64,000 nucleotides of DNA from Apium graveolens. Taxonomy: Eukaryota > Streptophyta > Magnoliopsida > Apiales > Apiaceae. Below the pieces are notes generated by a model. That model ran no database searches and had not been told where the DNA came from. It worked only from the letters and a program-made list of their open reading frames with translations. The stretch is from positions 81,659,242 through 81,723,241 of the forward strand of contig NC_133647.1 of the NCBI RefSeq assembly GCF_009905375.1, read 5' to 3'. Each line of letters opens with the position of its first letter. The first letter of the stretch is position 1. Positions 45,396 to 56,779 of the stretch are shown one piece after another. The translations under genes and the position numbers were made by a program.

Positions 45396-48171
45396 ATGGC
45401 ACCTAAGAGAAAAGCGCAGCCCGACTCATCGAATGGAAACACCGAGGGCCAAAACAATAATAAACAGATGGATCAGATGTTTAATCTCATGCAACAGCAG
45501 ATGTTGATGATGCAACAATAAATGCAGCAGCAGCAACAGCAGTTCCAGCAACAGATGTTACAGCAAGCCGCTCATCCAGGACATCAAATACCACCAGCAG
45601 CACCTACGACTACTTTCAAGCAATTTCAGTCGGTGAAGCCACCGGAATTTATGGGTTCCACAGATCCTACAAAAGCGAGAGCTTGGCTGAAAGAGATGGA
45701 AAAGGCTTTTTCGTTGGTAAAGGTTGAGGAAGAGCAGGAGACAGATTTCGCTAGCTATTTTCTAAAAGGTGAAGCTAATTACTGGTGGGAATCAAAGAAA
45801 GCTTTGGAAGAAGGTGTGGTGACCTGGAACAGATTCACTGATCTTTTCTTGGAGAAATATTTTCCTCATTTTATGAAGAACCAGATGGAGATCAAGTTCC
45901 TGGAGCTGAAATAAGACAACTTATCGGTTGCGGATTATGAAACCAAGTTTACTGAATTGGCAAGGTTTGTTCCAGAGCAGGTGGATACGGACGAAAAGCG
46001 GGCCAAAAGATTTCAGCAAGGACTGAAACCATGGATTCGTAGCAGGGTAGCTGTGTTTGAATTGACAACTTATATGGCTGTTGTTCAGAAGGCTATGATT
46101 ATTGAAGGCGAAAGCGAAGCAGCTCAGAAAGAGAAAGGACCAGGAAATTTTCAGAATTGTTTCAACAAAAGGCCGGGATTTCAAGCTCGGGGAAAAGTAA
46201 ATTTCAAAAGGCCAGAGCAGAACAATCAGAGGATGGGAAATCGACTACCTGCCCCAACTCAGCAAAGGCTTATTCGACCGCCTATACCTGATTGCAGAAC
46301 GTGTGGTAGAAAGCATACAGGAGTTTGCAACAAGCTAAATGTTACGTGTTTCAAGTGCAAGCAAAGGGGACACTATTCTGGAGAATGTCCAATGGGAAAA
46401 GCAGAAGTTACTTGTTTCCAATGTGGGAGAAAAGGACATATCGCCAAAGACTGCAGAGGAATTGCAATGGCTGCCAGTATTCCAAGAATTTTAGCATTAC
46501 CTCCACCTCCACTACCACAGCAAAATCAGCCCAGAGCAAGGACTTTCAACATGTCAATGAAGGAAGAGGTACAGAGTCCGAATGTGGTTGCAGGTACACT
46601 TCCTGTAAATTCCGTAAATGCTTTAGTATTGATTGATTCAGGAGCTACTAGATCTTTTATTTCTGAAGCCTTTATTTCTAATATAGATTGTGAGATTCAG
46701 TGGTTGGATGAAGTGTTAGTCATAAAATTAGCGAATAATGATCAGGTTGCAGTAGATCGAGTATGTCCGAGCTGTGATATTGAGATAGGGAGATGTCACT
46801 TTTCAGTTGATTTGATACCTTTTAGGTTAGGGGAGTTTGATATTATTTTAGGAATGGATTGGCTGTCTAGTAATAATGCTCAAATTGACTGTGCGAATAA
46901 GAGAGTGAAATTGCAAACTGAAGAAAATGAAACGGTAATATTTAAAGGTGAGAAGCAAAAGCAGAAATTCCTATCAATAATGCAGACGAGAAGATTGCTA
47001 CGTCAAGGATGTCAAGCTTATTTAGCCTATGTACGGGATGTTGATAAGGGAAATTTGAAGATTGAAGATATTCCTGTAGTTTGTGAATTTCTTGATGTTT
47101 TTCCGGACGAATTACCAGGACTTCCACCAGATCGAGAAATCGAATTCACTATTGACTTGACGCCAGGGACTGAACCAATTTCGAAAGCTCCATATCGAAT
47201 GGCACCTGTTTAAATGAGGGAATTAGCAAAGCAGTTGCAAGAACTTCTTGACAAAGGAATTATAAGGCCAAGTGTATCCCCATGGGGTGCGCCAGTATTG
47301 TTCGTGAAAAAGAAGGATGGTAGTATGCGACTGTGTATTGATTATCGTGAGCTGAACAAGTTAACTATCAAGAATAAATATCCTTTACCTCGCATTGATG
47401 ATTTATTTGATCAACTAAAAGGAGCAGCATGGTTTTCGAAAATCGACTTACGATCAGGCTATCATCAATTAAAGATCAAGGCCGAAGATATTCCAAAGAC
47501 AGCGTTTAGAACAAGGTACGGACACTATGAATTTCTTGTGATGGCTTTTGGATTGACGAATGCACCTGCAGCGTTTATGGATTTGATGAATCGAATATTC
47601 AAGAAGTATTTGGATAAGTTTATCATTATATTTATTGATGACATCTTGATCTATTCAAAGACGGAAGAAGAGCATGCAGCGCATTTAAGAACGACATTGG
47701 AAATATTACGGAAGGAGCAGCTTTATGCAAAATTTTCCAAATGCGAATTTTGGTTGAAAGAAGTGCAGTTTTTAGGGCACATCATCAGCAGAGAAGGCAT
47801 TCAAGTTGATCCAGCAAAGATTGAAGCCACGATACGTTGGACCATTTGAGATTTTGAAGAAAATTGGGAAGGTTGCGTACGAGTTAGCTCTACCACCCCA
47901 TATGCAGCACATTCACAACGTATTTCATGTATCTATGCTTAAGAGGTATAATCCTGATACAAGGCATGTAATAGAGTATGAACCAGTAGAACTTCAGGCA
48001 GATTTGTCATATGTAGAACAGCCAATAAGAATTCTAGATAGGCAAGAGAGGGTATTAAGAAATAAGTCTGTGTCATTAGTGAGAGTTTTATGGAGAAACC
48101 CAGTGGTTGAAGAATCAACCTGGGAGCTTGAAAGTGAAATGCTAGAAAATTATCCTCAGTTATTTGCATAA
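45396..48171 (+). pseudogene. Tekay5 gag-pol, deleted and with three stops
   Basis: ATG 45396 (MAPKRKAQPDSS). Gag with a Gln-rich start, AWLKEMEKAFSL and YFLKGEANYWWE; three cysteine motifs (CRTCGRKHTGVC, CFKCKQRGHYSGEC, CFQCGRKGHIAKDC) at 46295-46455; protease LIDSGATRSF at ~46630; RT from 47214 with [32 protein letters not shown] and the catalytic FIDDILIYS. At ~47820 the RT end is joined to the integrase C-terminal part ([35 protein letters not shown]) followed by a chromodomain-like end ([18 protein letters not shown]), stop 48169. RNase H and the integrase core are missing and the junction changes frame. Stops at 45519, 45912 and 47211 are point changes; the frame is otherwise continuous. 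Confidence 0.95.
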
Positions 48172-48197
48172 TTAGATTCTGAGGACAGAATCTTGTT

Positions 48198-48209
48198 AAG
48201 GGGGGAGAA
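48198..48209 (+). other. Polypurine tract of Tekay5
   Basis: AAGGGGGGAGAA immediately before the 3' LTR. Confidence 0.9.
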
Positions 48210-51200
48210 TGTAACGACCGAGGAATTACGCTTGTATTATATTATAAGTATAATAAATTATGTGTATTATTATGTGATTAAATGTGTTAAGTCGTTGAAC
48301 CCTAACTGCTATGTGTTATGTGTTGGTTGTTTTGATCCAAACGTGTTTTGGATATTTATTGAGCGTTCTATCGTCAGTTATATATATTATATCAAAACCT
48401 GTACAGCTCAAAACTATGTTTTAAAAGCCCGTATTTCAAACAAAATCATTGGCCCTATTTTGCCAAAAAATGCCCTATACTGTATCGCTATTCTGAACCC
48501 TTAGACGTTTTACAAATTGACCTTTTTCGCGAAAAACGACTTTTTCCGGACCCCTTCGGGTACCAAAAACCCCACAAAAATCACATTTTTATTTTTATAT
48601 GATTATGAAATTATCATATATCATTTTTCTTTGTATTTTTGTATTTTTCACAATTTTTGGGAATTTTTAGTATTTATTTAGTATTTATTGGATATTTAAA
48701 AATTCATTATTAATACCCAAAAATTATAAAAATTGGGGCCAAATATTTTTATTAGGAGTATAATTAGCCCCTTAATTTTACTTAGGGGTATTATTTTCAT
48801 AAATATAAATACCTGAATTACTATTAATTAAATCAGTTAATTATAATTAAAAATCAGAAGAAAAAAATAAAAAGAAAAAGAAAGGGGATTAGGGTTAGGG
48901 TTTTGTGAAGAACAGCAGCAGAATCAATCGGACTTTTGAAGGTGATTCCGGTGACAGAAATTGAAGTGTGAGTAACCGATTTGAAGCCCAAAGTCTGTTC
49001 TATCAGATTATCACGTCAAAATCATCAACCGAGGTATTAATTTGTGTTTCGTAATTTCGGATTAATTTCTCGAATTCGGGTTTGAAGTTCTGGTAATTGT
49101 TTGATGATTATGTTAGTATAGATGTTTAGATCGTCGATTTTGGAGTCGATTGACACCGGTTTTGTCGAGTTTGGCTTCGGGTTTTTTCTCGCCGGAAAAG
49201 CGGCGCCGCCGCCGCTGTTATCGGTGGTTTAGGCGGCGGGGACGGATAAAACGAAGGAGAAACACGACAGGGGAGGCCTGGGAACGAAAGGGAACGAAGC
49301 AGCAGAAGAAACGAGGCCGATTGATTGCCGTTTTTGCTTCGTCGGAAGTTTCCGCCGGGCCGGAATCTGGGCAACGGCCGGCTGTTCTTCCCGACCCGAT
49401 TGGGTTGGGGACGACCCGGTTTCTAACCCGGTTTCGACCCGGGTTTAATCCTAATAACCCAAACCCTGTTGATGTTTTTGTGTTTTTAGTTAATTAATTA
49501 ATTATTTATATTTTAGTATATTAAAATCAGTTTTTAGTAATTCTAAAAAGTAAATAAAAATTAGTTTTAAATTCTGAAAAATAGTATTATTAATTTCTAA
49601 ATTATTTTATTAATTTATAAATTCTAATTTAATTATTTAATTATTTAATTATTTATCTAATTATTTATTAGTTATCTAATTAATTAATAATTAGGTAATT
49701 AATTAATAATTAGATAATTAATTAATAAATAAGGATTAAACTGATTAATAATTTGATAATTAGTTAATATTACGAGTAGTGATTCGATAATGAGAATTAT
49801 TATTCGAGCGTTAGTTATTCGAATAATATTACAGTAATTGTTCGTATCATATAATTAAATACTGATAATTAATTGATTAACGAATCGTTTAAATTCCAAT
49901 AATAATATATTAGTTCGGTAATATTCGAGAATAGTGTGTAGCTCGTATTTATACGAGTGATTAATCGTTGAGTTGGTTTATAATTTGAGTAATTCATAGT
50001 TATTCGATAAATAGCGTATCGGTTAATTAAGTTGATTGATTATTTGTAAATAATCGATCTAATCAAATAAATAACGATGAGTTGTAAATATTTGTAATAA
50101 ATTGTGATTAATCCTAATAATTAGGGATTAATTATTTTAAATTAGTAAATAATTATCTATTAATTATTTATTAGTTATTTATTTATTAAGTAATTAATTA
50201 TTTCAATAATTAATCACATAATTTTCAATAAATCGTAACTTCTTCGTTTTAAACTCCAAAAATTATAAAAATATTATTTTTGACTTTGATTTTTATTAAA
50301 TAATTATTTAAAAATTATTTTAGGATTTAAAAGGTTGTAATAATTATCTATATTGAATAATAAATTGAATTATCAGTGTTTAATTCATAACAATTCAACC
50401 GTTAGTCCGATTTAAGTGAAACGAAGACCCCTAGACTCAGAAAAATGAGACGAATCCAATAAAAATAGTTGTAAGTTATAATTTATTCTGAAAAAGAGTG
50501 GTTTGGTGATAACTGATAGTTCGTAGGTCCTAGTAGGGATATAATTGAGCCGAATAAATCCTGAAAAATTATAATAAAATCAGATAAGACTAGTAATGCA
50601 GGTATAAGCCTAGAATTGATTCTAAAAATAATTATAAATCTAGAAATTAATTGTGTGCTTTACGTGTTACGTGTTATATGTGATTATGTGCATAAATATG
50701 TTGTGTAAATATATGTATATATATGCGAGTCAGATAGAAACGCATGGGTAGACTGATAAGGTTGTGTGATATCAATTCAAGATACACGTATATAGTAAGT
50801 TATCTAAACACCTATATTTCCATGATTTGTTCAGTGTTAACAAGGCAGAGCAAGCTAGGGTCAGAAGGCAGTGAATTAAACCAGGTTAAGTACGCACAAG
50901 GCAAGTTTTTCCCCTATTCTAAATTCAGAATAGTGAATTATATTTCTTTTCTATCATATCAATTCTCTTTGATAATCATTGTTCATATGCACTGTTGTCC
51001 ATTTATTATTACTTGTTCCAGTTTCATTTCAATTCTTGATTTACCCAATTTATTGAATTCCCTGTTCATATTTCAATTCTTTTACCCTACATATATTCTG
51101 GTATATCCTGGTGTTGGGATATATCAATAGCATACCGATTGTTCCGGATGCTCAGCCTTGGACTGGATGGTTACTATAAAGGCTGGGTTTTTCCCAGACC

Positions 51201-51944
51201 ATTAATTAATAGGCCATAGTTGCCTGAGTACTCCTTATGTTGGTTGAGTCTATGCAGTTGGGTATAGATCCGCACTATATTCTGACTGATCAGCAGATTA
51301 TAGTGCATATGTTGGTTCTTGTTTCCAGTCTTGTTCATTTGGCACTCGCCATCATTGGCAAATTATTATCATATACAGATACAGATGGTTGTTCAAACCA
51401 GCAGCTTATTGGTTCATTTATTTCTCTCTCTTTATAATATATATATATATTGTTGCAGGCTTGTTGAGCAATTTTGGCTCATTTCTTTTATTGTCACTCC
51501 TATTATTTACAGTTAAGGTAGAGAATGAAACCCATCAGGACCCGCATAGTCAAGAAGCGAGTCAAGCAGCGGGACCCTCTTATACCAAGAGTGTTCCTTC
51601 CTATTCCCGAAGAGAGCTTTGAATTGCCAGATCAGGTGTAGCAGGATAAGTAGTAATGTTCGGTTGAATAAAAGTTTTGTGTAGTTTGAATAAAAGATTG
51701 CGTAGTGAAACTGTAGATAGAATAAAGTTTTGTAATAAAGAGAGTTCTTGAGACAGGTTTTATTTAGTTGGGTTTGTAATAAAGTGTAGTGCATGATTCT
51801 TGTTTCCAAACTCAACCCTTAAAAGATCCTGAGTAGTGATAGTTCGGGGTAATTATTATATTAATATTCCGCTTGTGCAGGTATAGTTGGTAATTGTTGT
51901 TAATAATGCCCCAAATCTATACCCCGGATTTGGAGGGTGTTATA
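48210..51944 (+). repeat. Tekay5 3' LTR (3,735 bp)
   Basis: Near-identical to 40232-43971. TATAAATA at 48804-48811. The (AT)n run is shorter (51434-51451) and the GCC run one unit longer (~49207) than in the 5' copy. Ends GTTATA followed by ATCAT. Confidence 0.96.
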
Positions 51945-51949
51945 ATCAT
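51945..51949 (+). repeat. Target site duplication of Tekay5, right copy
   Basis: ATCAT, identical to 40227-40231. Confidence 0.93.
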
Positions 51950-52148
51950 AGGCTCCAGTCCTCCAAATCTCCAGTATTTGTGTTCCTGAGAGTGCTTGTG
52001 GTTGGGTCAAAGCATACCCAATCTCACTGCGAGCAAGAAAATCTTGAATGAAGTGAAGATCTGAAGGAGCATCGTTCTTGCTAAGAATAGCCATATAGTT
52101 GTTGGGGACGAACTTGGCTCCATTAAAGATACCGTCCTTTGGTGCCAT
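51945..52148 (-). pseudogene. Copia4 env-like gene, N-terminal part (before Tekay5)
   Basis: ATG 52148 starts MAPKDGIFNGAKFVPNNYMA, followed by FIQDFLARSEIGYALTQPQ and ILEIWRTGAYD, then Tekay5. The frame resumes at 40226. The ATG follows an A-rich AGAAATGGC context that fits a plant start. Total length of the former protein would be about 650 residues. Confidence 0.8.
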
Positions 52149-52311
52149 TTCTGTGAGAAATTAAGTGAAATAATGTGTGTGTAGAAAGTGTTTGATAAAA
52201 TGCCTGTAAGAAAAGTCCGTCAGAGAATACAGAGAAAAAGAGAGAGAGTAAAAGAAATAAGAGATAAAGTAAGAGAGAAGGTAAAAGATTTGTATAATCT
52301 TTTATCTATAA

Positions 52312-52319
52312 TATTTATA
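52312..52319 (-). promoter_or_regulatory. Possible separate promoter (TATA box) of the Copia4 env-like gene
   Basis: TATAAATA on the minus strand (in AGAGTATAAATATTATAG), ~165 bases before ATG 52148, followed by a CT-rich leader (CTCTCTCTTTTTCTCTG) and a TTTTCTTACAG acceptor-like word. It could drive a separate transcript, or the acceptor could serve a spliced RNA. Confidence 0.5.
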
Positions 52320-53634
52320 CTCTTTCCACTCAACGGCTCTTTTTGGAAGTAAAACCGACATAGTTACACCAGTCACGCAATAAATAGTCAAGGCGGTAAT
52401 TAGTGGGCACGGGAAATATGCAGTAATTATTGCACACATACATATGTAAAAACCAACACGCAACCCATTAATCAAATGATTATTACTGTTTTTATATCAC
52501 CTAATTATTTTTTTGTGAAATGTAACCATTAGAGTAAATACTAAAAATAAGTAAAGTAAGTAAATAATGCCACGTAAGCATCAGGATTTGCATCAGAACT
52601 TGACTATTATCAGAATTTAACGGTCATCAGAACATGGCTTCTGTACTCAAAAAGTGAATGACGGTTTCTGTGTTTCTTCACACAAATACTGACTGGTTTC
52701 TTCAGAGTTTAATCATCAGAACATAATCAGAACTTGTCCTCAGAATTTATGCAAATAATACTTAATTGTTTATCAGAAACAACTTAATCACCATAGTAAT
52801 TTTCATCATTCATATGGAGTGATAGTGTGTGTATGTGCAAATGATCAGATCAAGATTAAAGTCTGATAAACTTCAGTATATCTTAGAAATAAGGCATAAC
52901 TAAGAAAAATGCTTAAAATATGTCTTGAATTGTGAAGTCTACTGTAGAATAAATTTATGCAAGAATCCACCTCAACTGTTTGTGCTTATTTTATGCTTCT
53001 TTTGAAATTCTTTTGACAAGGGTTCTCAGTGTAAATGAGTTACGACTGCCATCAGAATTAATGTTGTTATCAGAATATTTCTCCAATAATCAGAGAATGT
53101 GAAAAGTCACCAAATCAATTTGCTTTTCTAATGCATATAACTTAATACTAGCAATGCACTTGGATCTTCCCTTTCACATAAATTACTCTAGATCTCAATA
53201 GAGTACCTGATTTCATTTTTTTTAATTCCTTCAGATAAGTGAGGCTTATCAAGCATGTATTTCATCCTTAAGATTTACTGACATCAGAATTCGACAGATA
53301 AGAAGCAATAATCTAGTTTGTGACTTAGTAATAAGATACAGGAAGTAAATTTTACTAAGATCAAAATTAGAATTTGCTCGTGTCTTTGATTTCCACATAA
53401 GCAACTAATTCAAACATGGGATACATAGTTTGTTAAAGACTACTAAGTCAGCATCTAACAAGATAATCCTCATTGGATGGAATAGTCACAGAACATTCAA
53501 AACACATTCAGAGTTTATAGAAACACATCAGATAATAAGGAGTGTTTAAATATGTTACAATTTAAGCACATATTACATTGAGATAAGAAAATCTGTAAAT
53601 ATTGATCATAAAGTCTGATGTATGAGAACAAAAA
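52320..53634 (-). other. Copia4 spacer between RNase H and env-like gene
   Basis: Non-coding. Many ATCAGAACTT/ATCAGAATTT words on the plus strand (52594, 52609, 52625, 52714, 52726, 52739, 53052, 53282). No long ORF. Long spacers here are usual in Sireviruses. Confidence 0.65.
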
Positions 53635-54396
53635 CTAAACAGATTTTGAGAAAGAACCTGAAACCATTCCAAGTTCATTTACCATTCTTGTAAAATTAGC
53701 TTCACACAGTGGTTTTGTGAAGATATCTGCTAGTTGTTGATCAGTGAGAACAAAATGCAAATCCACTGTACCTTCATCCACATGTTCCCTTATGAAGTGG
53801 TACCTAATGCTGATGTGCTTTGTCATTGAGTGTTGAACTGGATTTCCTGTCATAGCAATAGCACTTTGATTATCAAAGTAAATAGGTATTTTAGAAAATT
53901 CTAACCCATAGTCTAGTAACTGATTCTTCATCCAAAGAATCTGTGCACAACAGCTTCTTGTAGCAATATATTCTGCTTCTGCAGTTGATGGGGAAATTGA
54001 TTTATGTTTCTTGCTAAACCAAGAAACCAATATGCCTTCAAGAAATTGGCAGCTTCCACTAGTGCTTTTCCTGTCTATTTTGCATCCGGCAAAATCTGCA
54101 TCTGAGTAGCCTATTACCTTAAAATCTGATTCCCTAGGATACCACAATCCTAGATCAGCTATACCCCTGAGGTACTTGAAAATTCTTTTCACAGCTATTA
54201 GATGAGGTTCTCTTGGATCAGCCTGAAATCTTGCACAAAGACGGGTAGCATACATGATATATGGTCTACTTGCAGTTAAATAGAGTAAAGAGCCAATCAT
54301 ACCTCTGTAGTTAGTAATATCTACTGATGCTCCAGTATCTTTATTTAACTTGGTGGCAGTGGCCATGGGAGTTGATGCAGTAGAACTGTCTTGCAT
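53635..54396 (-). pseudogene. Copia4 RT end and RNase H (open segment)
   Basis: A 253-codon open stretch: MIGSLLYLTASRPYIMY, HLIAVKRIFKYLRGIADLGL, then RNase H with the first catalytic Asp in YSDADFAGCKIDRKSTSGSC, Glu in STAEAEYIA, Asp in YFDNQSAIAM, and the end HSMTKHISIRYHFIREHV and LADIFTKPL to the stop at 53635. This is the best preserved pol part in the window and supplies the region missing from Copia2. It is not a gene by itself because the upstream RT is frameshifted. Confidence 0.92.
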
Positions 54397-55133
54397 TTCA
54401 AATTTCTTGAGTAATTTTCTAGTGTACTTAGATTGACTGATAAAAGTACCTTATTCATTTTGTGTGACTTGAAGTCCCTGAAAATAACTCAACTCTCCCA
54501 TCATACTCATTTAATATCTTGACTGCAATAACTTGGAAAATCTTTCACACAGTTTTGTATTGTAGAGCCAAAGATGATTTCATCAACATATATCTGTACC
54601 AAAAGTAAGTCCTTTCCATGGTTGATGTAGAATAAAGTCTTGTCAATTGTGCCTATGTCAAATCCACTTTCCAGAAGGAATTGAGTCAGAGTCTCATACC
54701 ATGCTATTGGAGCTTGCTTAAGGCCATAAAGTGCTTTTTCAGCCTATAGACATGATTTGAAATTTTGGATATACCTCTTCTTCCAATTCTCCATTGAGAT
54801 AAAGCACTTTTCACATCCATTTGCAAGACTTTTAACACTTCTTGTGAGCAGCATAAGCTAAAAAGATTCTTATGGCTTCCAATCTAGCAACTGGAGCAAA
54901 TGTCTCATCATAATCAATACCCTCATATTGAGAGTAACCTTTAGCAACCAGCCTTGCTTTGTTCTTGTAATTATGCCATCACTTTCAGTTTTATTTCTGA
55001 ACACCCATTTTGTACCAACAATTGATATGTCCTTTGGTCTAGGTACTAGGGTCCAGACTTTATTACTTTCAAATTCATTTAACTCTTCATGCATTGCTTG
55101 CACCCAATCAGCATCTTGAAGAGTTTCTTCCAC
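54397..55133 (-). pseudogene. Copia4 reverse transcriptase, frameshifted
   Basis: ETLQDADWVQAMHEELNEFE and [20 protein letters not shown] open the RT at 55133, then small indels break the frame repeatedly (near 54965, 54835, 54740, 54560). Nucleotide alignment to Copia2 9240-9957 is clear throughout. Confidence 0.88.
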
Positions 55134-55147
55134 TTCTTTGGTTCAGT

Positions 55148-55927
55148 CTAAGATATAAAGGAATGATAGAGACATTCATTTGTTATTGTTGTTCTAGTTC
55201 TGACACATGCTTCAGGGTCTCCAATTATTAAGTCAAGTGTGTGTGATTTAGTCCACTTCCTTGCAGATGGAAGTTGATCTCTAGAACTGGATCCTCCCCT
55301 ATGATCCATGCTGTCTCCATCAGCATTTTCTGATGCTCCCCCTGAAGTTATGCTCTCTGAGATTCCAAAATTGGAGTTGGATTCCTTCAGGAATTGAAGA
55401 ATTAGAGTTTCCAGAATTGTCAGAATTTGGCTCAACAGAACTTGATGAATCAGAACTTGAAGAGCCAGTGACTGGTTCTGATGCTTCTTGAGCGTCATGA
55501 GATATGGTATGATCATTAGCTTGCTCCCCCTGATCATTGAAATCTTTAAGTCCAGTAATCTTTTTATAATCAAAAGATACATTGATATATTCCATGACAA
55601 CCCTTGTTCTTAAATTGTAGACTCTGAAGACTTTTGTGGAAAGTGGATATCCAACAAAAATTCCTTTATCAGCTTTTAGATCAAATTTTGACAGTTGTTC
55701 AGGATGAGTCTTAAGAACAAACACTTACATTCAATACATGAAAGTATTTCAGATTTGGCTTCTTTTTCTTCACCATCTCATATGGTGTTTTTTCCATGCT
55801 TGTTTATGAGTGTAGCTTTCTATGTAAAACAAGCAGTCTGTACAGCTTCAGCCCAAAAATAGGTTGGTAGCTTTGCTTCATCAAGCATAGTTCGTGCAGG
55901 CTTCAATAAGAGTCCTGTTCTTTCTTT
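55148..55927 (-). pseudogene. Copia4 integrase C-terminal part and acidic linker
   Basis: Frame 55724-55320: FVLKTHPEQLSKFDLKADKG, GIFVGYPLSTKVFRVYNLRT, then SSSSDSSSSVEPNSDNSG. One-base deletions relative to Copia2 (for example at ~55720) break it. Matches 10187-10920 of Copia2. Confidence 0.88.
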
Positions 55928-56528
55928 CTACAACTCCATTCTGTTGTGAAGTTCCAGGTACAAGAAAATTCCTGCTTTATTCCTTGCTGTTTGCAGAACT
56001 CTTCCATGATTGAATTCCTTGAACTCAGTGCCATTATCACTTCTTATTATTTTAAAAGAATCTTTGACTAACTTATCCAGCTGTCTGACATTATCAGTTA
56101 TAGTAGATGTAGTTTCATTCTTCTTGTGCAAGAAATACACCAAGTGTATCTTGTGAACTCAACCCTTAATCAAACATATTTTTTCTTTGCAATAGACATG
56201 ACATTAACTGGAACCAAATAGATCAACATGCAATAAGTGATAAAGGCTCAAGAATGAGGATTCAGTTTGCTCTTGAATGAAGATTTTCTTTGTTTTGCCT
56301 TTTGACATGAGCGGAAAGGCCATCAGGAGCAAATATTGATTTTGGCAGTCCTCTCACAAGATCTTTCTGTACTAGCTCATTTATGTGTTGAAATTTAAAT
56401 GAGAGGTCTTTTACACCAATTCCAGCTTCTTCAATTGATTCCATGCTTAACAGACAGATTGCAAGAACCACTTTGCCTGTAGAATTACCTATAACTTCAC
56501 AGTGTTCTTCAAAGAAATCCAATGACAA
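55928..56528 (-). pseudogene. Copia4 integrase core and pre-integrase, frameshifted
   Basis: YFLHKKNETTSTITDNVRQL and IIRSDNGTEF (second catalytic Asp) at 56143-55928; GLPKSIFAPDGL and the pre-integrase FFEEHCEVIGNSTGKVVL at 56528-56262. Several one- and two-base deletions compared with Copia2 remove residues around the first Asp. Confidence 0.85.
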
Positions 56529-56553
56529 CCTCTGTCACAGATTTGACGCACAC

Positions 56554-56772
56554 TTAGCAGATTGTGTTTAAGTCTGAGACAAGAGCTACTGTTTCAATTA
56601 TGACATTCCCAAGATTGATATTCCATATCCCAGGTCTTTCCCTGTTTCCATCTCCATAAGAAAATCCTGGGCCAGCTTTCTCCACAAAGTCTGATAGCAG
56701 GGCTTTATTTCCAGTCATATGTCCTGAACATCCAGTGTCCAGAACCAGGATGTTTTTCTTGTTGCCCTGCAA
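56554..56772 (-). pseudogene. Copia4 protease segment
   Basis: VLDTGCSGHMTGNKALLSDF gives the aspartic protease site with the consensus DTG intact, unlike Copia5 and Copia1. Followed by SYGDGNRERPGI, which is already shifted against Copia2. Confidence 0.88.
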
Positions 56773-56779
56773 TCACAAA

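Larger units (their letters stand above)
40232..51944 (+). mobile_element. Tekay5: young chromovirus-type Ty3/gypsy element with internal deletion and extra ORF
   Basis: LTRs of 3,740 and 3,735 bp that are almost identical, Met-tRNA primer site, an extra ORF, gag-pol in gypsy order (RT before integrase), a polypurine tract and a perfect 5-bp target duplication. RNase H and the integrase core are deleted. LTR identity shows this is the youngest datable insertion in the window. Confidence 0.96.
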
